DNA of 64,000 bases from Sphingomonas sp. S-NIH.Pt15_0812 (GTDB taxonomy: Bacteria; Pseudomonadota; Alphaproteobacteria; Sphingomonadales; Sphingomonadaceae): the NCBI RefSeq assembly GCF_003951315.1, contig NZ_QLJH01000015.1, positions 1 to 64,000 on the forward strand, in the 5' to 3' direction. This document shows positions 52,319 through 61,930 of the stretch, in pieces (position 1 is the first letter of the stretch; every line of letters begins with the position of its first letter). A model generated the notes under the pieces. The model was given only the letters and a program-made list of their open reading frames with translations. It was not told the DNA's origin and did no database searches. Both the position numbers and the translations under genes were made by a program.

Positions 52319-54553
52319 ATGAAGTTCGACACACCCGCCGGCCCCAACCCGATCGACCGCATGACCGTGGTCGGCCGCGCCCATGACCGGATCGACGGTC
52401 CGCTCAAGACCACCGGCCACGCGCCCTATGCCTATGAGCATCATCGCGAGGCGCCGAACGCCGCCTATGGCCAGGTCGTCGGTGCCGCCGTCGCCAAGGG
52501 GATGATCCGCTCGATCGACCTCGACGAGGCACGCGCCGCGCCGGGCGTGCTGGCGATCGTCACCGCCACCGACCTGGCGAAGCTGGGCTTCGGCAAGTTC
52601 GGCAAGGGCAAGTTCAACACCGTCAAGCTGCTCGGCGGTCCGGCGGTCGACCATTACCATCAGGCCCTGGCGATCGTCGTCGCCGAGACGTTCGAACAGG
52701 CGCGCGCCGCCGCAAACCTGGTGCGGATCGACTATGCCCGCAGCCAGGGCCGATTCGACCTGGACGAGGCACTGAAGACCGCGCCGCTGACCGGCGGCTC
52801 CAGCGACGAGGGCAGCGCCGCGCCCGGCATGGACCGGGTCGGTGACTTCGAAGCCGCCTTCGCTGCCGCGCCGGTCACGCTCGACGCGCGCTACACCACG
52901 CCCGACCACAGCCATGCGATGATGGAGCCCTTCGCCTCGATCGCATCCTGGACGGGCGACGAGCTGACGCTCTGGACCTCGAACCAGATGATCGCCTGGG
53001 GGCATGGCGATCTGGCGCGGACCCTGGGTATCCCTAAGGATAAGATCAGCTTCCAGTCCGCCTATGTCGGCGGCGGCTTCGGCGGCAAGCTGTTCTTGCG
53101 GACCGATGCGGTCATGGCCGCATTGGGCGCGAAGGCGGCGGGCCGGCCGGTCAAGGTCGCCCTGTCCCGCCCGATGATCGCCAACAATACCACCCACCGT
53201 CCGGCCACGCGCCAGCACATCCGGATCGGCGCGGCGAAGGACGGCACGATCACCGCCATCGCGCATGAGAGCGGATCGGGCGACCAGCCGAACGGCTCGC
53301 CGGAGACGGCGGTCAACCAGACCAAGCTGCTCTATGCCGGCGCGAACCGACTGACCGCGATGCGTCTGGCCGTGCTCGACCTGCCCGAGGGCAATGCGAT
53401 GCGCGCGCCGGGCGAAGCGCCGGGCATGATGGCGCTGGAAATCGCCATGGACGAAATGGCCGAGAAGCTGGGCATGGACCCGATCGCCTTTCGCGTGAAG
53501 AACGACACGCAGGTCGATCCGGAAAAGCCGACGCGCCGCTTCTCGCAGCGTCAGCTGGTCCGGTGCCTGACCGAGGGCGCGGACCAGTTCGGCTGGTCGC
53601 GCCGACAGGCCAAGCCCGGCTCGGTCCGTGACGGGCGCTGGCTGGTCGGGATGGGCGTCGCCTCCGCCTTCCGCAACCATATGAACATGGCGTCGGGCGC
53701 ACGTGTGCGGCTGGATGGCAAGGGCGTGGTGACGGTCGAAACCGACATGACGGATATCGGCACCGGCAGCTACACGATCATCGCCCAGACCGCCGCCGAG
53801 ATGATGGGCGTGCCCCTGGAGGCGGTGGTGGTGCGTCTCGGCAACTCCGCCTATCCCGTCTCGGCCGGGTCGGGCGGCCAGTTCGGCGCGGCGAACGCCA
53901 CGGCGGGCGTCTATGCCGCCTGCGTCAAGCTGCGGGAGCAGGTGGCGCAGCGGCTCGGATACAACTCGGCCGATGTCGCCTTTGCGGGCGGCAAGGTGAC
54001 CAGCGGCAACCGGTCCGCCGATCTCGCGCAAGCCGCCTCGGCTGGCGAACTGGTCGCGCAGGACAAGATCGAGTTCGGCGATCTGGAAAAGCAGTGGCAG
54101 CTCTCCACCTTCGGTGCGCATTTCGTGGAGGTTGGGGTCGACGCCTATACGGGCGCGACGCGGTTGCGGCGGATGCTGGCGGTGTGCGCGGCAGGCCGGA
54201 TCATCAATCCGAAATCGGCGCGCAGCCAAGTGATCGGTGCGATGACGATGGGCGTCGGCTCCGCCCTGATGGAGGAACTGGCGGTTGATCCCCGCTTTGG
54301 CCTCTTCGTCAATCACGACCTCGCCACCTATGAGGTGCCAGTCCATGCCGACATTCCGCATCAGGAGGTCGTGTTCCTGGAGGAAGCCGATGACAAGGCC
54401 AATCCGATGAAGGCCAAGGGTGTCGGCGAACTGGGCCTGTGCGGCGTCGGCGCGGCCGTGGCGAACGCCATCTACAACGCTACCGGCGTGCGGGTTCGCG
54501 ACTATCCGATCACGCTCGACAAGCATCTGGAGAAGCTGCCGGCCGTCGCCTGA
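52319..54553 (+). CDS. paoC: periplasmic aldehyde oxidoreductase, molybdopterin-binding subunit (PaoC type)
   Basis: The 744-aa protein binds the molybdenum cofactor and oxidises aldehydes to carboxylic acids. The GGGFGGK motif (SAYVGGGFGGKLF) near residue 255 contacts the cofactor, and the catalytic base is E704 in GVGELGLCG. Start is an ATG 5 bp after the paoB stop. The length is normal for the family (E. coli PaoC is about 730). No cofactor-inserting chaperone (PaoD/XdhC) gene is found in this window, so it must be encoded elsewhere. The LysR gene follows after 42 bp. Confidence 0.9.
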   Translation: MKFDTPAGPNPIDRMTVVGRAHDRIDGPLKTTGHAPYAYEHHREAPNAAYGQVVGAAVAKGMIRSIDLDEARAAPGVLAIVTATDLAKLGFGKFGKGKFNTVKLLGGPAVDHYHQALAIVVAETFEQARAAANLVRIDYARSQGRFDLDEALKTAPLTGGSSDEGSAAPGMDRVGDFEAAFAAAPVTLDARYTTPDHSHAMMEPFASIASWTGDELTLWTSNQMIAWGHGDLARTLGIPKDKISFQSAYVGGGFGGKLFLRTDAVMAALGAKAAGRPVKVALSRPMIANNTTHRPATRQHIRIGAAKDGTITAIAHESGSGDQPNGSPETAVNQTKLLYAGANRLTAMRLAVLDLPEGNAMRAPGEAPGMMALEIAMDEMAEKLGMDPIAFRVKNDTQVDPEKPTRRFSQRQLVRCLTEGADQFGWSRRQAKPGSVRDGRWLVGMGVASAFRNHMNMASGARVRLDGKGVVTVETDMTDIGTGSYTIIAQTAAEMMGVPLEAVVVRLGNSAYPVSAGSGGQFGAANATAGVYAACVKLREQVAQRLGYNSADVAFAGGKVTSGNRSADLAQAASAGELVAQDKIEFGDLEKQWQLSTFGAHFVEVGVDAYTGATRLRRMLAVCAAGRIINPKSARSQVIGAMTMGVGSALMEELAVDPRFGLFVNHDLATYEVPVHADIPHQEVVFLEEADDKANPMKAKGVGELGLCGVGAAVANAIYNATGVRVRDYPITLDKHLEKLPAVA

Positions 54554-54595
54554 CCGCGACCTTGCCCGGCGGGTCGGCGATGCGCACATTGGCGC

Positions 54596-55504
54596 ATGTC
54601 AACCCGCCGCTCCGATCTTGCCGACCTGACCTATTTCCTCGCCATCGCCCGGCATCGCAGCTTCCGCCTGGCCGGGATCGAGATGGGGGTCAGCGCTTCG
54701 GCGCTCAGCCATGCGTTGAAGGGCCTGGAGGCGCGACTGGGCGTGCGTCTGCTCCATCGGACCAATCGCAGCGTCACGCTGACCGAAGCCGGTACCGCCC
54801 TTCGTGACGCCGTGACCGAGCCGTTCGCGCGGATCGACCAGGCGATCGATGATCTCAACCGCTATCGCGACGCGCCGACCGGACGTATCCGTCTGAACGT
54901 TCTGGCGGACGCGGCATCGCTGCTGCTGGCGCCGGTGCTGCCGGTCTTCGCCGAACGCTATCCGGGCATCCAGGTCGATATCGCCGCGCGCGACCGGATG
55001 GTCGATGTGATCGACGGCGGCTTCGATGCCGGCATCCGCCATGGCGGCACCGTGCCGGAGGATATGGTGGCGCAACGCCTGTCCGCCGACCTGCGATGGA
55101 TGGTGGTCGCGGCGCCGAGCTATATCGAGCGGCACGGCGCACCATCTCACCCGGACGCCTTGCGGGACCATCATTGCCTAGGCGTCCGGCTGGGCGACGA
55201 TCGCATCTATCGCTGGGAGTTCGAGGGACCGGAGGGGGAGTTCGCCATTGCGGTGCCCAGCCGCATCATCGTCGACGATGGCCGGGCGATGATCGCCCTG
55301 GCGCTGGCGGGGGTCGGCCTGATGTATGCCATGGAGCATAATGTCGCGCCCCATCTCGCATCGGGCGCGCTGGTGCCGGTGTTGGGCGCCTGGTCGACGA
55401 CTGGTTCGGGCTATCACATCTATTATTCAAGCCGCCGGCAGGTGCCCACGGGGCTGCGTCTGCTGATCGATCTGATCCGCGAATGCCGTCCCCTGGGCCT
55501 GTGA
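54596..55504 (+). CDS. LysR-family transcriptional regulator
   Basis: The 302-aa protein has an N-terminal winged helix-turn-helix (LADLTYFLAIARHRSFRLAGIEMGVSASALSHALKGLEARLGVRLLHRTNRSVTLTEAG, residues 8-65) and a LysR effector domain. The effector half shows RIRLNVLADAASLLLAPVLPVF and RHGGTVPEDMVAQRL. Members of this group (CrgA/AaeR-like) often regulate an adjacent operon. Here it lies directly downstream of paoABC in the same direction, so it may be co-transcribed and regulate that operon, or act elsewhere. The inducer is unknown. Confidence 0.9.
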   Translation: MSTRRSDLADLTYFLAIARHRSFRLAGIEMGVSASALSHALKGLEARLGVRLLHRTNRSVTLTEAGTALRDAVTEPFARIDQAIDDLNRYRDAPTGRIRLNVLADAASLLLAPVLPVFAERYPGIQVDIAARDRMVDVIDGGFDAGIRHGGTVPEDMVAQRLSADLRWMVVAAPSYIERHGAPSHPDALRDHHCLGVRLGDDRIYRWEFEGPEGEFAIAVPSRIIVDDGRAMIALALAGVGLMYAMEHNVAPHLASGALVPVLGAWSTTGSGYHIYYSSRRQVPTGLRLLIDLIRECRPLGL

Positions 55505-55617
55505 TGCCTGCGTAAAAAACCGGCCTATCGATTTGAGTTAACACAGGTAATTGCAACTCGCAGGGCAAGCGGCACGTATCGGGACAGGTAAACCATATTG
55601 TCACGATCGGTGGATGG

Positions 55618-56325
55618 ATGATGGACGGCACGACACACCTGACCCGATTGGTCCGCCGGCTGGAACGCTTTGCACCGCTGCCGGCCGCCGATCGCCACGC
55701 CATCCTGGCCTTGCCGGTGCAGATCGAACGGATCGGTCGCGGCCGCCGCCTGATCGACGAGGGGCAGCAGGATCACGCCCTCCTGCAACTGCACAGTGGC
55801 TATGCCTGCCGCTATGGCCTGTTGTCCGACGGGCAGCGGCAGATCACCGGTGTGTACGTTGCCGGTGATCTGATCGGCCTGCGGAGCGGCGACGTGCCCG
55901 CCGCTTCGCAGACGGTTTCGACCCTGTCGGATGCGGACGTGGCCAAGATCCCCCATGCGGCGATCATGGATTTGGCGGAGGACCGTGTGGCGATCGCCCG
56001 AGCCTTGTGGAACGAGACCATCCTTGATGCGAATGCCGCCTGTGACTGGATCGTCAGCCTGGGTCGGCGCGATGCGCGCGGCCGGGTGCTCGCGCTGCTC
56101 CAGGATCTGACCATCCGCAGCCGCGAGGCGGGTCTGACGATCCGGGACTCGCTGATGCTGCCCCTCACCCAGGAGGAGATCGGCGATGCGACCGGTCTGA
56201 CCTCGGTCCATGTCAACCGTACGCTGATGGCGTTGCAGGCCGAGGGGATGATCGATCGGATCGGTCGCCGCGTAACCTTGCTGACCGGCCGGGCGGCGGC
56301 TGCATCGCCGGCGCTGTCGGCCTGA
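55618..56325 (+). CDS. Crp/Fnr-family transcriptional regulator
   Basis: The 235-aa protein has an N-terminal cyclic-nucleotide-binding-type beta barrel and a C-terminal winged helix (LTQEEIGDATGLTSVHVNRTLMALQAEGMIDRIGRRVTLL). The HTH core resembles Crp/Fnr proteins of the FixK or NnrR type. It has no cluster-binding N-terminal cysteines, so an oxygen-sensing [4Fe-4S] cluster is not expected, and the cAMP-binding RS pair is not evident. The regulon is unknown. In sphingomonads such regulators often accompany photoreceptor or stress genes, and one BLUF gene follows at 56731; this link is positional. Confidence 0.85.
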   Translation: MMDGTTHLTRLVRRLERFAPLPAADRHAILALPVQIERIGRGRRLIDEGQQDHALLQLHSGYACRYGLLSDGQRQITGVYVAGDLIGLRSGDVPAASQTVSTLSDADVAKIPHAAIMDLAEDRVAIARALWNETILDANAACDWIVSLGRRDARGRVLALLQDLTIRSREAGLTIRDSLMLPLTQEEIGDATGLTSVHVNRTLMALQAEGMIDRIGRRVTLLTGRAAAASPALSA

Positions 56326-56461
56326 TCTCGCTGGCCACGGTAAAGCATAACGGTCATCGATCGGAATATCCGGGAGCGACGGCGAGCCCCGAACGTTGCA
56401 TGACGACCTTGGGTTTCGGGCGAACCCATCGACCTCGGAATGCCGCCCGGCGGGAACCCGC

Positions 56462-56647
56462 ATGTTCGTCGACTTCAAGGATCAGCCCCCGCCCCCACCA
56501 TGGCAACCGCCGCGCCGCTCTCGAAAGCTCAGCCGCCGGGAACAGGACATTTTGGGCGGCATCATCGGCGTCAATCTACTGCTGCTGTTGCTGGCGCCGA
56601 TTGGGGGGGCGACACTGATCTCGGCGCTGGTCGCATTACTCAGGTGA
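56462..56647 (+). CDS. small single-span membrane protein
   Basis: The 61-aa protein begins MFVDFKDQPPPPPWQPPRR, a proline-rich cytosolic tail, followed by a basic stretch (SRKLSRREQDIL) and one membrane helix (LGGIIGVNLLLLLLAPIGGATLISALVALL). The ATG at 56462 is chosen because the upstream part of the open frame looks non-coding. The positive-inside rule places the N-terminus in the cytoplasm. No family or function is recognised, but the composition and hydrophobicity profile are those of a real small membrane protein. Confidence 0.6.
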   Translation: MFVDFKDQPPPPPWQPPRRSRKLSRREQDILGGIIGVNLLLLLLAPIGGATLISALVALLR

Positions 56648-56730
56648 ATAGAAGAAGCATCGGAAATGGGGCCTTTCTTCCTTGAAAACACAAAGTCTTT
56701 CTGGTGTTGTTCGGCATCGGGAGGGCGCGC

Positions 56731-57162
56731 GTGTCAAGTATGGAATGTCCGGCGCCAAGGCAGCTTTCACGTGTCGTCTATATCAGCCGGGCGCGTACCG
56801 GATCACGGCGTTCCGACATCGCCAGCCTGCTTGCGCAGTGCGACCGCAACAATCCTGCCGAAGAACTCTCGGGACTGCTGCTCGCCGATCCGACCAGCTA
56901 TCTCCAGGCTTTGGAAGGGCCGGTGGACGCGGTCGCCCGGCGAATGGCGCTGATCCGCACCGATCGTCGCCATTCGCATATCGCCATCATCGCCGAGGGC
57001 CCCATCCCTGCCAGGCAATTCGGTCATTGGGCGATGATCCATCGCGACCAGACCGCCATGTCGCCCGAAGCCTTCAGCCGGCACGTCGCGATGGACGTGG
57101 CGGCCGTCGACGACATCGCGCTCAAGGCCGTTTTCCTGGGCTTTGCGCGAATGACGGTCTGA
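56731..57162 (+). CDS. BLUF-domain blue-light photoreceptor (second copy)
   Basis: The 143-aa protein is a BLUF domain with the photocycle residues Y17 in VVYISRA, N40/N41 in CDRNN, Q59 in YLQALEG and W100 in FGHWAMI. It differs from the copy at 28957 at most positions outside these, so it is not a recent duplicate. The GTG at 56731 has GGGAGG at a good distance; an ATG at 56740 (MECPAPRQ) is the alternative. A C-terminal helical tail of about 40 residues follows. The partner is unknown. It is transcribed with, or just after, the 61-aa membrane protein. Confidence 0.88.
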   Translation: MSSMECPAPRQLSRVVYISRARTGSRRSDIASLLAQCDRNNPAEELSGLLLADPTSYLQALEGPVDAVARRMALIRTDRRHSHIAIIAEGPIPARQFGHWAMIHRDQTAMSPEAFSRHVAMDVAAVDDIALKAVFLGFARMTV

Positions 57163-57229
57163 GCCGCCTGTCCCGTTTCATTCCCGTCGCGATAGTGACG
57201 AGCGCGCCTGCGCTTGCTAACCGGCGCTC

Positions 57230-58453
57230 ATGTCCTACCAGTCCGACCTTCTGACCGTCCTGTCGCAGCGCGGCTATATCCACCAGATGACCGACGCGAC
57301 CGCGCTCGATGCGCTGGCCGTCAAGGGCGTGGTGCCGGGCTATATCGGCTTCGACCCGACGGCCCCGTCGCTGCATGTCGGCAGCCTGGTGCAGATCATG
57401 CTGCTGCGCCGGATGCAGCAGACCGGGCACAAGCCGATCGTACTGATGGGCGGCGGCACCGGCAAGATCGGCGACCCGAGCTTCAAGGACGAGGCGCGCA
57501 AGCTGTTAGGCGAGGACGGCATCCGCGCCAACGTCGCCTCGATCCGCCGCATCTTCGAACGCTTCCTGACCTTTGGCGACGGGCCCACGGATGCGGTGAT
57601 GGTCGACAATGCCGACTGGCTCGACAAGCTTGAATATATCCCCTTCCTGCGCGATGTCGGCCAGCATTTCTCGGTCAACCGGATGCTGTCCTTCGACTCG
57701 GTCAAGCTGCGGCTGGATCGCGAGCAGTCGCTCAGCTTCCTTGAATTCAACTATATGATCCTCCAGGCCTATGATTTCCTGGAGCTGTCGCGCCGCGCCG
57801 GCTGTCGCCTGCAGATGGGCGGGTCGGACCAGTGGGGCAATATCGTCAACGGCATCGAACTGGCCCGCCGGATGGACGGGACCGAGGTGTTCGGCGTCAC
57901 CACGCCGCTGATCACCACGGCCGATGGCGGCAAGATGGGCAAGACCATGTCGGGCGCGGTGTGGCTGCACGAGGATCAATTGCCGCATTTCGATTATTGG
58001 CAGTTCTGGCGCAATACCGATGATCGCGATGTCGGCCGCTTCCTGCGCCTCTTCACCGACCTACCGCTCGACGACATCCGCCGACTGGAAGCGCTGCCCG
58101 GCGCGGAGATCAACGAGGCCAAGAAGATCCTGGCCAATGAGGCGACCGCCATGTGCCGCGGCCCCGCCGCCGCCGAGGAGGCGGCCGAGACGGCACGCCG
58201 GACCTTCGAGGAAGGCCAGGGCGGCGACTCGCTGCCCCGTTTCGCGGTCGATGGGCCGGTGGCGCTGGTCGATGCGCTGGTCGGCCTCGGCTTCGCCAAG
58301 TCGAAGGGCGAGGCCCGACGGCTGATCGCCGGAGGCGGTGCGCGCGTCGATGGCGAGAAGATCGCGGACGAGGCGGCGGTGCTGACCGTCGGCGACGCGC
58401 CGCTGCGTCTCTCCGCCGGCAAGAAGCATCACGGGCTGCTCACCCGGAGCTGA
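57230..58453 (+). CDS. tyrS: tyrosyl-tRNA synthetase
   Basis: The 407-aa class I synthetase charges tRNA-Tyr. The HIGH-type motif is LHVGSL (H49), the KMSKS equivalent is KMGKT (K235), and the tyrosine-binding segment [11 protein letters not shown] is typical of the bacterial enzyme. The C-terminal S4 RNA-binding domain is present ([29 protein letters not shown]). All catalytic regions are intact and the length fits the TyrS type 1 enzyme. A strong terminator follows. Confidence 0.95.
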   Translation: MSYQSDLLTVLSQRGYIHQMTDATALDALAVKGVVPGYIGFDPTAPSLHVGSLVQIMLLRRMQQTGHKPIVLMGGGTGKIGDPSFKDEARKLLGEDGIRANVASIRRIFERFLTFGDGPTDAVMVDNADWLDKLEYIPFLRDVGQHFSVNRMLSFDSVKLRLDREQSLSFLEFNYMILQAYDFLELSRRAGCRLQMGGSDQWGNIVNGIELARRMDGTEVFGVTTPLITTADGGKMGKTMSGAVWLHEDQLPHFDYWQFWRNTDDRDVGRFLRLFTDLPLDDIRRLEALPGAEINEAKKILANEATAMCRGPAAAEEAAETARRTFEEGQGGDSLPRFAVDGPVALVDALVGLGFAKSKGEARRLIAGGGARVDGEKIADEAAVLTVGDAPLRLSAGKKHHGLLTRS

Positions 58454-58476
58454 GCCTGCCAAAGTCGAGCGACAAA

Positions 58477-58510
58477 AAGGGGCCGGCACCGATAATGGTC
58501 CCGGCCCCTT
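58477..58510. terminator. bidirectional rho-independent terminator
   Basis: AAGGGGCCGG pairs with CCGGCCCCTT, with an inner ACC/GGT extension and a 6-nt loop (GATAAT). On the minus strand the stem is followed by a TTTTTG tract, so it should terminate the TonB receptor transcript; on the plus strand it follows the tyrS stop by 23 bp. Confidence 0.8.
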
Positions 58511-58556
58511 CTGCCTGTGCCGGTCGGCCGGTGGTCGCCCACCGGCCATGCCGGGA

Positions 58557-60992
58557 TCAGAAGCGCACGTTCGCTTCCAGGCCGATGGTCCGGGGCGGGT
58601 TGAAGTTGGCATAGTCGCCCAGCGTCTTCGCATTGGCGGCCGAGCGGCGATAGATGAAGCTGTTGTTGAGCAGGTTGCGGCTCCACAGCGACACGGTCAT
58701 CGTCGTGCCCGCCCCCGTCAGCGGAATGTCCGCCAGCGCGATACGGCCGTTCATCACGAAGCTCTTGTCGGTGTGCGTCGTCTCGTTCTGGAAGCTGTAC
58801 ACCGGATCGGCATAATTGCCGTCCAGATGGAAGCGCAGCTTGGCGTCCGAGCCCGTCAGCGGCGTCTCGTAATCGACATAGGCCGAGGCGGCGTTGCGTG
58901 GCGTGAACACCACGAAGACCTGGGTCGGCGCATTGTTCAGGAAAGGGTTCGGCGTCGCCGGCACCTTGGTATAGGTATAGGCGTAGCTGGCGCCGACCGT
59001 CATCCCCTCGACCGGGTTGGTCGTGACGTCCGCCTCGATCCCGCGGATCTTGGAGGTGCCCGGCGCATTGCGGGTTTCCTCGGTATGCAGATTGTAGGTC
59101 GGGCTCGACGGATTGGTGTCGACATTGTCGAAGTCGATCTGCGTGCCCGTCCGATCCATGATATAGCCGGCGAGGTTCAGGCGGACGCGCCTGTCGAACA
59201 GGTCCATCTTCGACCCGATCTCGTAGGACTTGACCGCTTCGGGGCCGAAGGCGGTGAAGGTCTGCGACCGGGCATTGGCGCCGCCGGCGCGGTAGCCGGT
59301 CGCGTATTTGGCATAGAGGTGGATCGCATCGGTAGCGTCGAATGCCGCCGTGACCATCGGATCGAACCGGTTGTTGTTGAAGGTGAACGGGAAGTTGGTC
59401 GACTTGCCCTGCACCAGGAACAGCGTGCCGTTGCGCTTGTCGCGGGTGTAGCGGCCGCCGACCGTCAGGTGGAAGGCGTCGAAGCCCGCCGGCGTATAGG
59501 TGCCCTGAGCGAAGGCCGCATAGCTATAGGCGCGCGCGAAGCTGCCGCGCTGGAAGAAGAAGGAGCCCGGTGCCCAGCCCTGGTTGTTCGACGTGATGGT
59601 GCCGAGCGCGACCTGCGACAGGATGGTATAGCCGGTGCCGTCCGCATTCCACTGGTTGGTCGAGGGCGTTGCCGCCGTCTCGCGGGCGTCTTCGGTGAAA
59701 TAATAGAGGCCGGCCACATAGTCGAACTGGGGCAGGCTACCGACCGCCTGGAACTCCTGGCTGAACTGGTGCTGCTGCATGAACGACAGGCTGTAGCGGC
59801 TGAACTTGCTGTTCGGCAGGAACACGGTGCGATGCGCGCCGCCCGAATTGTCCCACTGGTCGGTGGTGACGCCGCGCCAGGCGGTGATCGAGCGGAGTTC
59901 GAGGTTCGGCGTGACCTGATAGTTGAGCTTGGTCGAGAAACCATGCGTCTGGTCGACGCTGAGCTGCTGCGGCACGCCGATATCGGCGTGCTTCATGCGG
60001 GTGTCGCCCGATACGACGACCAGCGGCGACAGCGGCGCGATGGTGCCGGCGGGCAGCTTGCCGCCATTGGCGGAGATCTGCGCCAGCGTCGCGACCGGCA
60101 GGCCGGTCGGATTGTAATTGACCAGCTGGCTGTAGAAGGGCGTGTTCTGGTCCTTCGCCTGGTCGTACGACAATTCGACCGAGAAACCGTCGACCGGCTT
60201 CCACAGCGCCGCCGCATGGCCGCCGACGCGGTTGAAATAGCCCCAGCCGGCCGACCCCGGCAGCGGGTTGGTGACGAAGGCATTCTGGTGCTGGAGCACG
60301 CCGTCCAGCTTGACCGAGATATTGTGATATTCCGGCAAGTTCAGGTGGACCGCGCTGTTATAGGCGCCATAGTTGCCGACGCCGGCGGTCAGCGACGCGC
60401 CGAACTTGCCGGTCGGTCGTGCGGTGACGATCGACAGCGCGCCGCCCTCGGTATTGCGGCCGAACAGCGTGCCCTGCGGTCCGCGCAGCACCTCGACGCG
60501 CTGGATGTCGAACAGCGCGGCGTTCAGACCCTGCGATCGGCCGAGATAGACGCCGTCGATATAGACGCCGACGCCGGTATCGCGCGCGGTCTGGTTCTGG
60601 TCGAACGGCACGATGCCGCGAATGCCGATGGTCAGCGCCGACTGGCGCGCCTCGAAGGTGGCGACGCGCAAGCTCGGCACGGTGCCGTCCGCCAGGTCGA
60701 GCAAGCTCTGGACATGCCGATCCTTGAGCGCTTCGGTGCCGAGCACCGATATGGCGATCGGCGTCTTCTGCAGGTTGGTTTCTCGCTTGGTGGCGGTGAC
60801 GACGATCTCACCCAGCCCCTGGTCCGCGGGCGGCGCTTCCCCGGCCACCGGCGTCGGTGCCGGATCGCCGCTGGCGACCGGTGCGCTGGCGGGCACCGTA
60901 CCGGCCCAGGCCGGCGTCGTCGCGATCAGGCTGAGCGCCACGCCGGCCAACAGCCGCGTCCGGCTGACCGTTACCATCGTCATTATCGTCAT
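58557..60992 (-). CDS. TonB-dependent outer-membrane receptor
   Basis: The 811-aa protein imports a large substrate (siderophore, sugar polymer or similar) across the outer membrane using TonB. It has a signal peptide (LLAGVALSLIATTPAWAG) and a TonB box-like ADQGLGEIVVTATKRE region, then the plug domain (LQKTPIAISVLGTEALKDRHVQSLLDLADGTVPSL). A beta-barrel with a C-terminal YANFNPPRTIGLEANVRF strand ending in phenylalanine follows. The long EIVVTATKRETNLQKTPIAI stretch is typical of sphingomonad receptors of the Caulobacter type. No substrate-specific neighbours are present, so the ligand cannot be assigned. Confidence 0.9.
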   Translation of the reverse strand: MTIMTMVTVSRTRLLAGVALSLIATTPAWAGTVPASAPVASGDPAPTPVAGEAPPADQGLGEIVVTATKRETNLQKTPIAISVLGTEALKDRHVQSLLDLADGTVPSLRVATFEARQSALTIGIRGIVPFDQNQTARDTGVGVYIDGVYLGRSQGLNAALFDIQRVEVLRGPQGTLFGRNTEGGALSIVTARPTGKFGASLTAGVGNYGAYNSAVHLNLPEYHNISVKLDGVLQHQNAFVTNPLPGSAGWGYFNRVGGHAAALWKPVDGFSVELSYDQAKDQNTPFYSQLVNYNPTGLPVATLAQISANGGKLPAGTIAPLSPLVVVSGDTRMKHADIGVPQQLSVDQTHGFSTKLNYQVTPNLELRSITAWRGVTTDQWDNSGGAHRTVFLPNSKFSRYSLSFMQQHQFSQEFQAVGSLPQFDYVAGLYYFTEDARETAATPSTNQWNADGTGYTILSQVALGTITSNNQGWAPGSFFFQRGSFARAYSYAAFAQGTYTPAGFDAFHLTVGGRYTRDKRNGTLFLVQGKSTNFPFTFNNNRFDPMVTAAFDATDAIHLYAKYATGYRAGGANARSQTFTAFGPEAVKSYEIGSKMDLFDRRVRLNLAGYIMDRTGTQIDFDNVDTNPSSPTYNLHTEETRNAPGTSKIRGIEADVTTNPVEGMTVGASYAYTYTKVPATPNPFLNNAPTQVFVVFTPRNAASAYVDYETPLTGSDAKLRFHLDGNYADPVYSFQNETTHTDKSFVMNGRIALADIPLTGAGTTMTVSLWSRNLLNNSFIYRRSAANAKTLGDYANFNPPRTIGLEANVRF

Positions 60993-61176
60993 TCCCCACT
61001 CGTATCGGCTTGTGCCTCTCGAGTGGCCGATAGGCGGGGGCTGTGGCGGCTGTGTTTCGCTTTTGTGAAGGCGGGGGACTTTCTCGCTTCACCTTCGAGT
61101 CATGTTGGGAGCGGGGCGCGACGAACCCGGTCGGCCTGTCAGGCGCACCATATTGCGGCGCTATGTCATTACAGCA

Positions 61177-61821
61177 TCATAGCGCAGGCCCGCCGGCCGT
61201 CACCCCATCCTGTCGCAGACTGTCCAGCGTCGCGTCGACGATCCCGCCGATCCGCCGCGATATCACCGCCCAGTCCCGCGCGGGATCGATGACGCGCCGG
61301 ATCATCATGCCCATGCCCAGCACCATGATCAGGTCGCTGAGCGCTTCCTGCTCGCTCGCCGGGCTGGCCGGCGCGAGCGCCTCCAGCGCAGCGGCCAGAC
61401 ACTGGCGAATCCGGCAATCGATCCGCCGATGGATGTCGGCGATGCGCGGGTTGCGCCCGACCTCCGCCAGGATTTCCGTGAACATCCGGCATTCCTCGAC
61501 CGTGTCGTCGATCGAGACGAACCGGTCGACCCAGGCGCGGATCGCGAGCGCATCCTTGCTCTCCACCGCGACACGCAACGATGCTTCGTCCAGGAAGTCG
61601 GCGATATCGACCTCGGCCATCGCCGCGATGATATCCTCCTTGCTCGCGAAGTCGCGGTAGATTTGGCCGACCTTGATGCCCGACGCGGCGGCGATCTGCG
61701 CCACCCCGGTCTGGTGAAAGCCATGTTCCACGAAGAGCGCGCGGCTGACGTCCAGCAGGTGCCGCCGCCGTTCGTCGACCCGACTTGCACGCTTCGCATT
61801 ACCGCATTGCAACAAATTCAA
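61177..61821 (-). CDS. TetR-family repressor of the adjacent RND efflux genes
   Basis: The protein (about 214 aa from the TTG at 61821) has a TetR helix-turn-helix near its N-terminus (LFVEHGFHQTGVAQIAAASGIKVGQIYRDFASKEDIIAAM) and a variable ligand-binding C-terminal domain. No ATG is available in frame; the frame itself runs to a GTG at 61899 inside the operator, but TTG codons at 61821, 61815 and 61812 with a purine-rich AGGCG upstream are better starts. It is divergent from the efflux operon, with a 22-bp palindrome between them, and so probably represses that operon and itself. The ligand is unknown. Confidence 0.85.
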   Translation of the reverse strand: MNLLQCGNAKRASRVDERRRHLLDVSRALFVEHGFHQTGVAQIAAASGIKVGQIYRDFASKEDIIAAMAEVDIADFLDEASLRVAVESKDALAIRAWVDRFVSIDDTVEECRMFTEILAEVGRNPRIADIHRRIDCRIRQCLAAALEALAPASPASEQEALSDLIMVLGMGMMIRRVIDPARDWAVISRRIGGIVDATLDSLRQDGVTAGGPAL

Positions 61822-61882
61822 TCGCCTGGCCTTCGTGACGGGTTGCCAACGACCCCGACCGGGGATTAGAGGCACCCGTAAA

Positions 61883-61904
61883 TGTGAGTGATCGATCACT
61901 CACA
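61883..61904. promoter_or_regulatory. TetR-type operator palindrome
   Basis: TGTGAGTGATC is followed immediately by its exact reverse complement, a 22-bp perfect palindrome. It lies in the gap between the TetR gene and the RND adaptor gene, 26 bp before the adaptor start. This is the size and position of a dimer-binding operator controlling both genes. Confidence 0.75.
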
Positions 61905-61930
61905 CATAACCGGGGATCGCGGTCGACGCC

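Noticed and set aside
52076..54589. 837-aa frame opposite paoC
   Set aside because: It mirrors the molybdopterin subunit gene and has the His/Arg/Asp-rich composition of an antisense shadow.
55530..55560. Inverted GAGTT/AACTC pair upstream of the Crp/Fnr gene as an FNR-type box
   Set aside because: The arms are too far apart and the core does not match TTGAT-N4-ATCAA.
58548..61292. 914-aa plus-strand frame opposite the TonB receptor
   Set aside because: It is opposite a complete receptor with signal peptide, plug and barrel, and shows no protein-like pattern.
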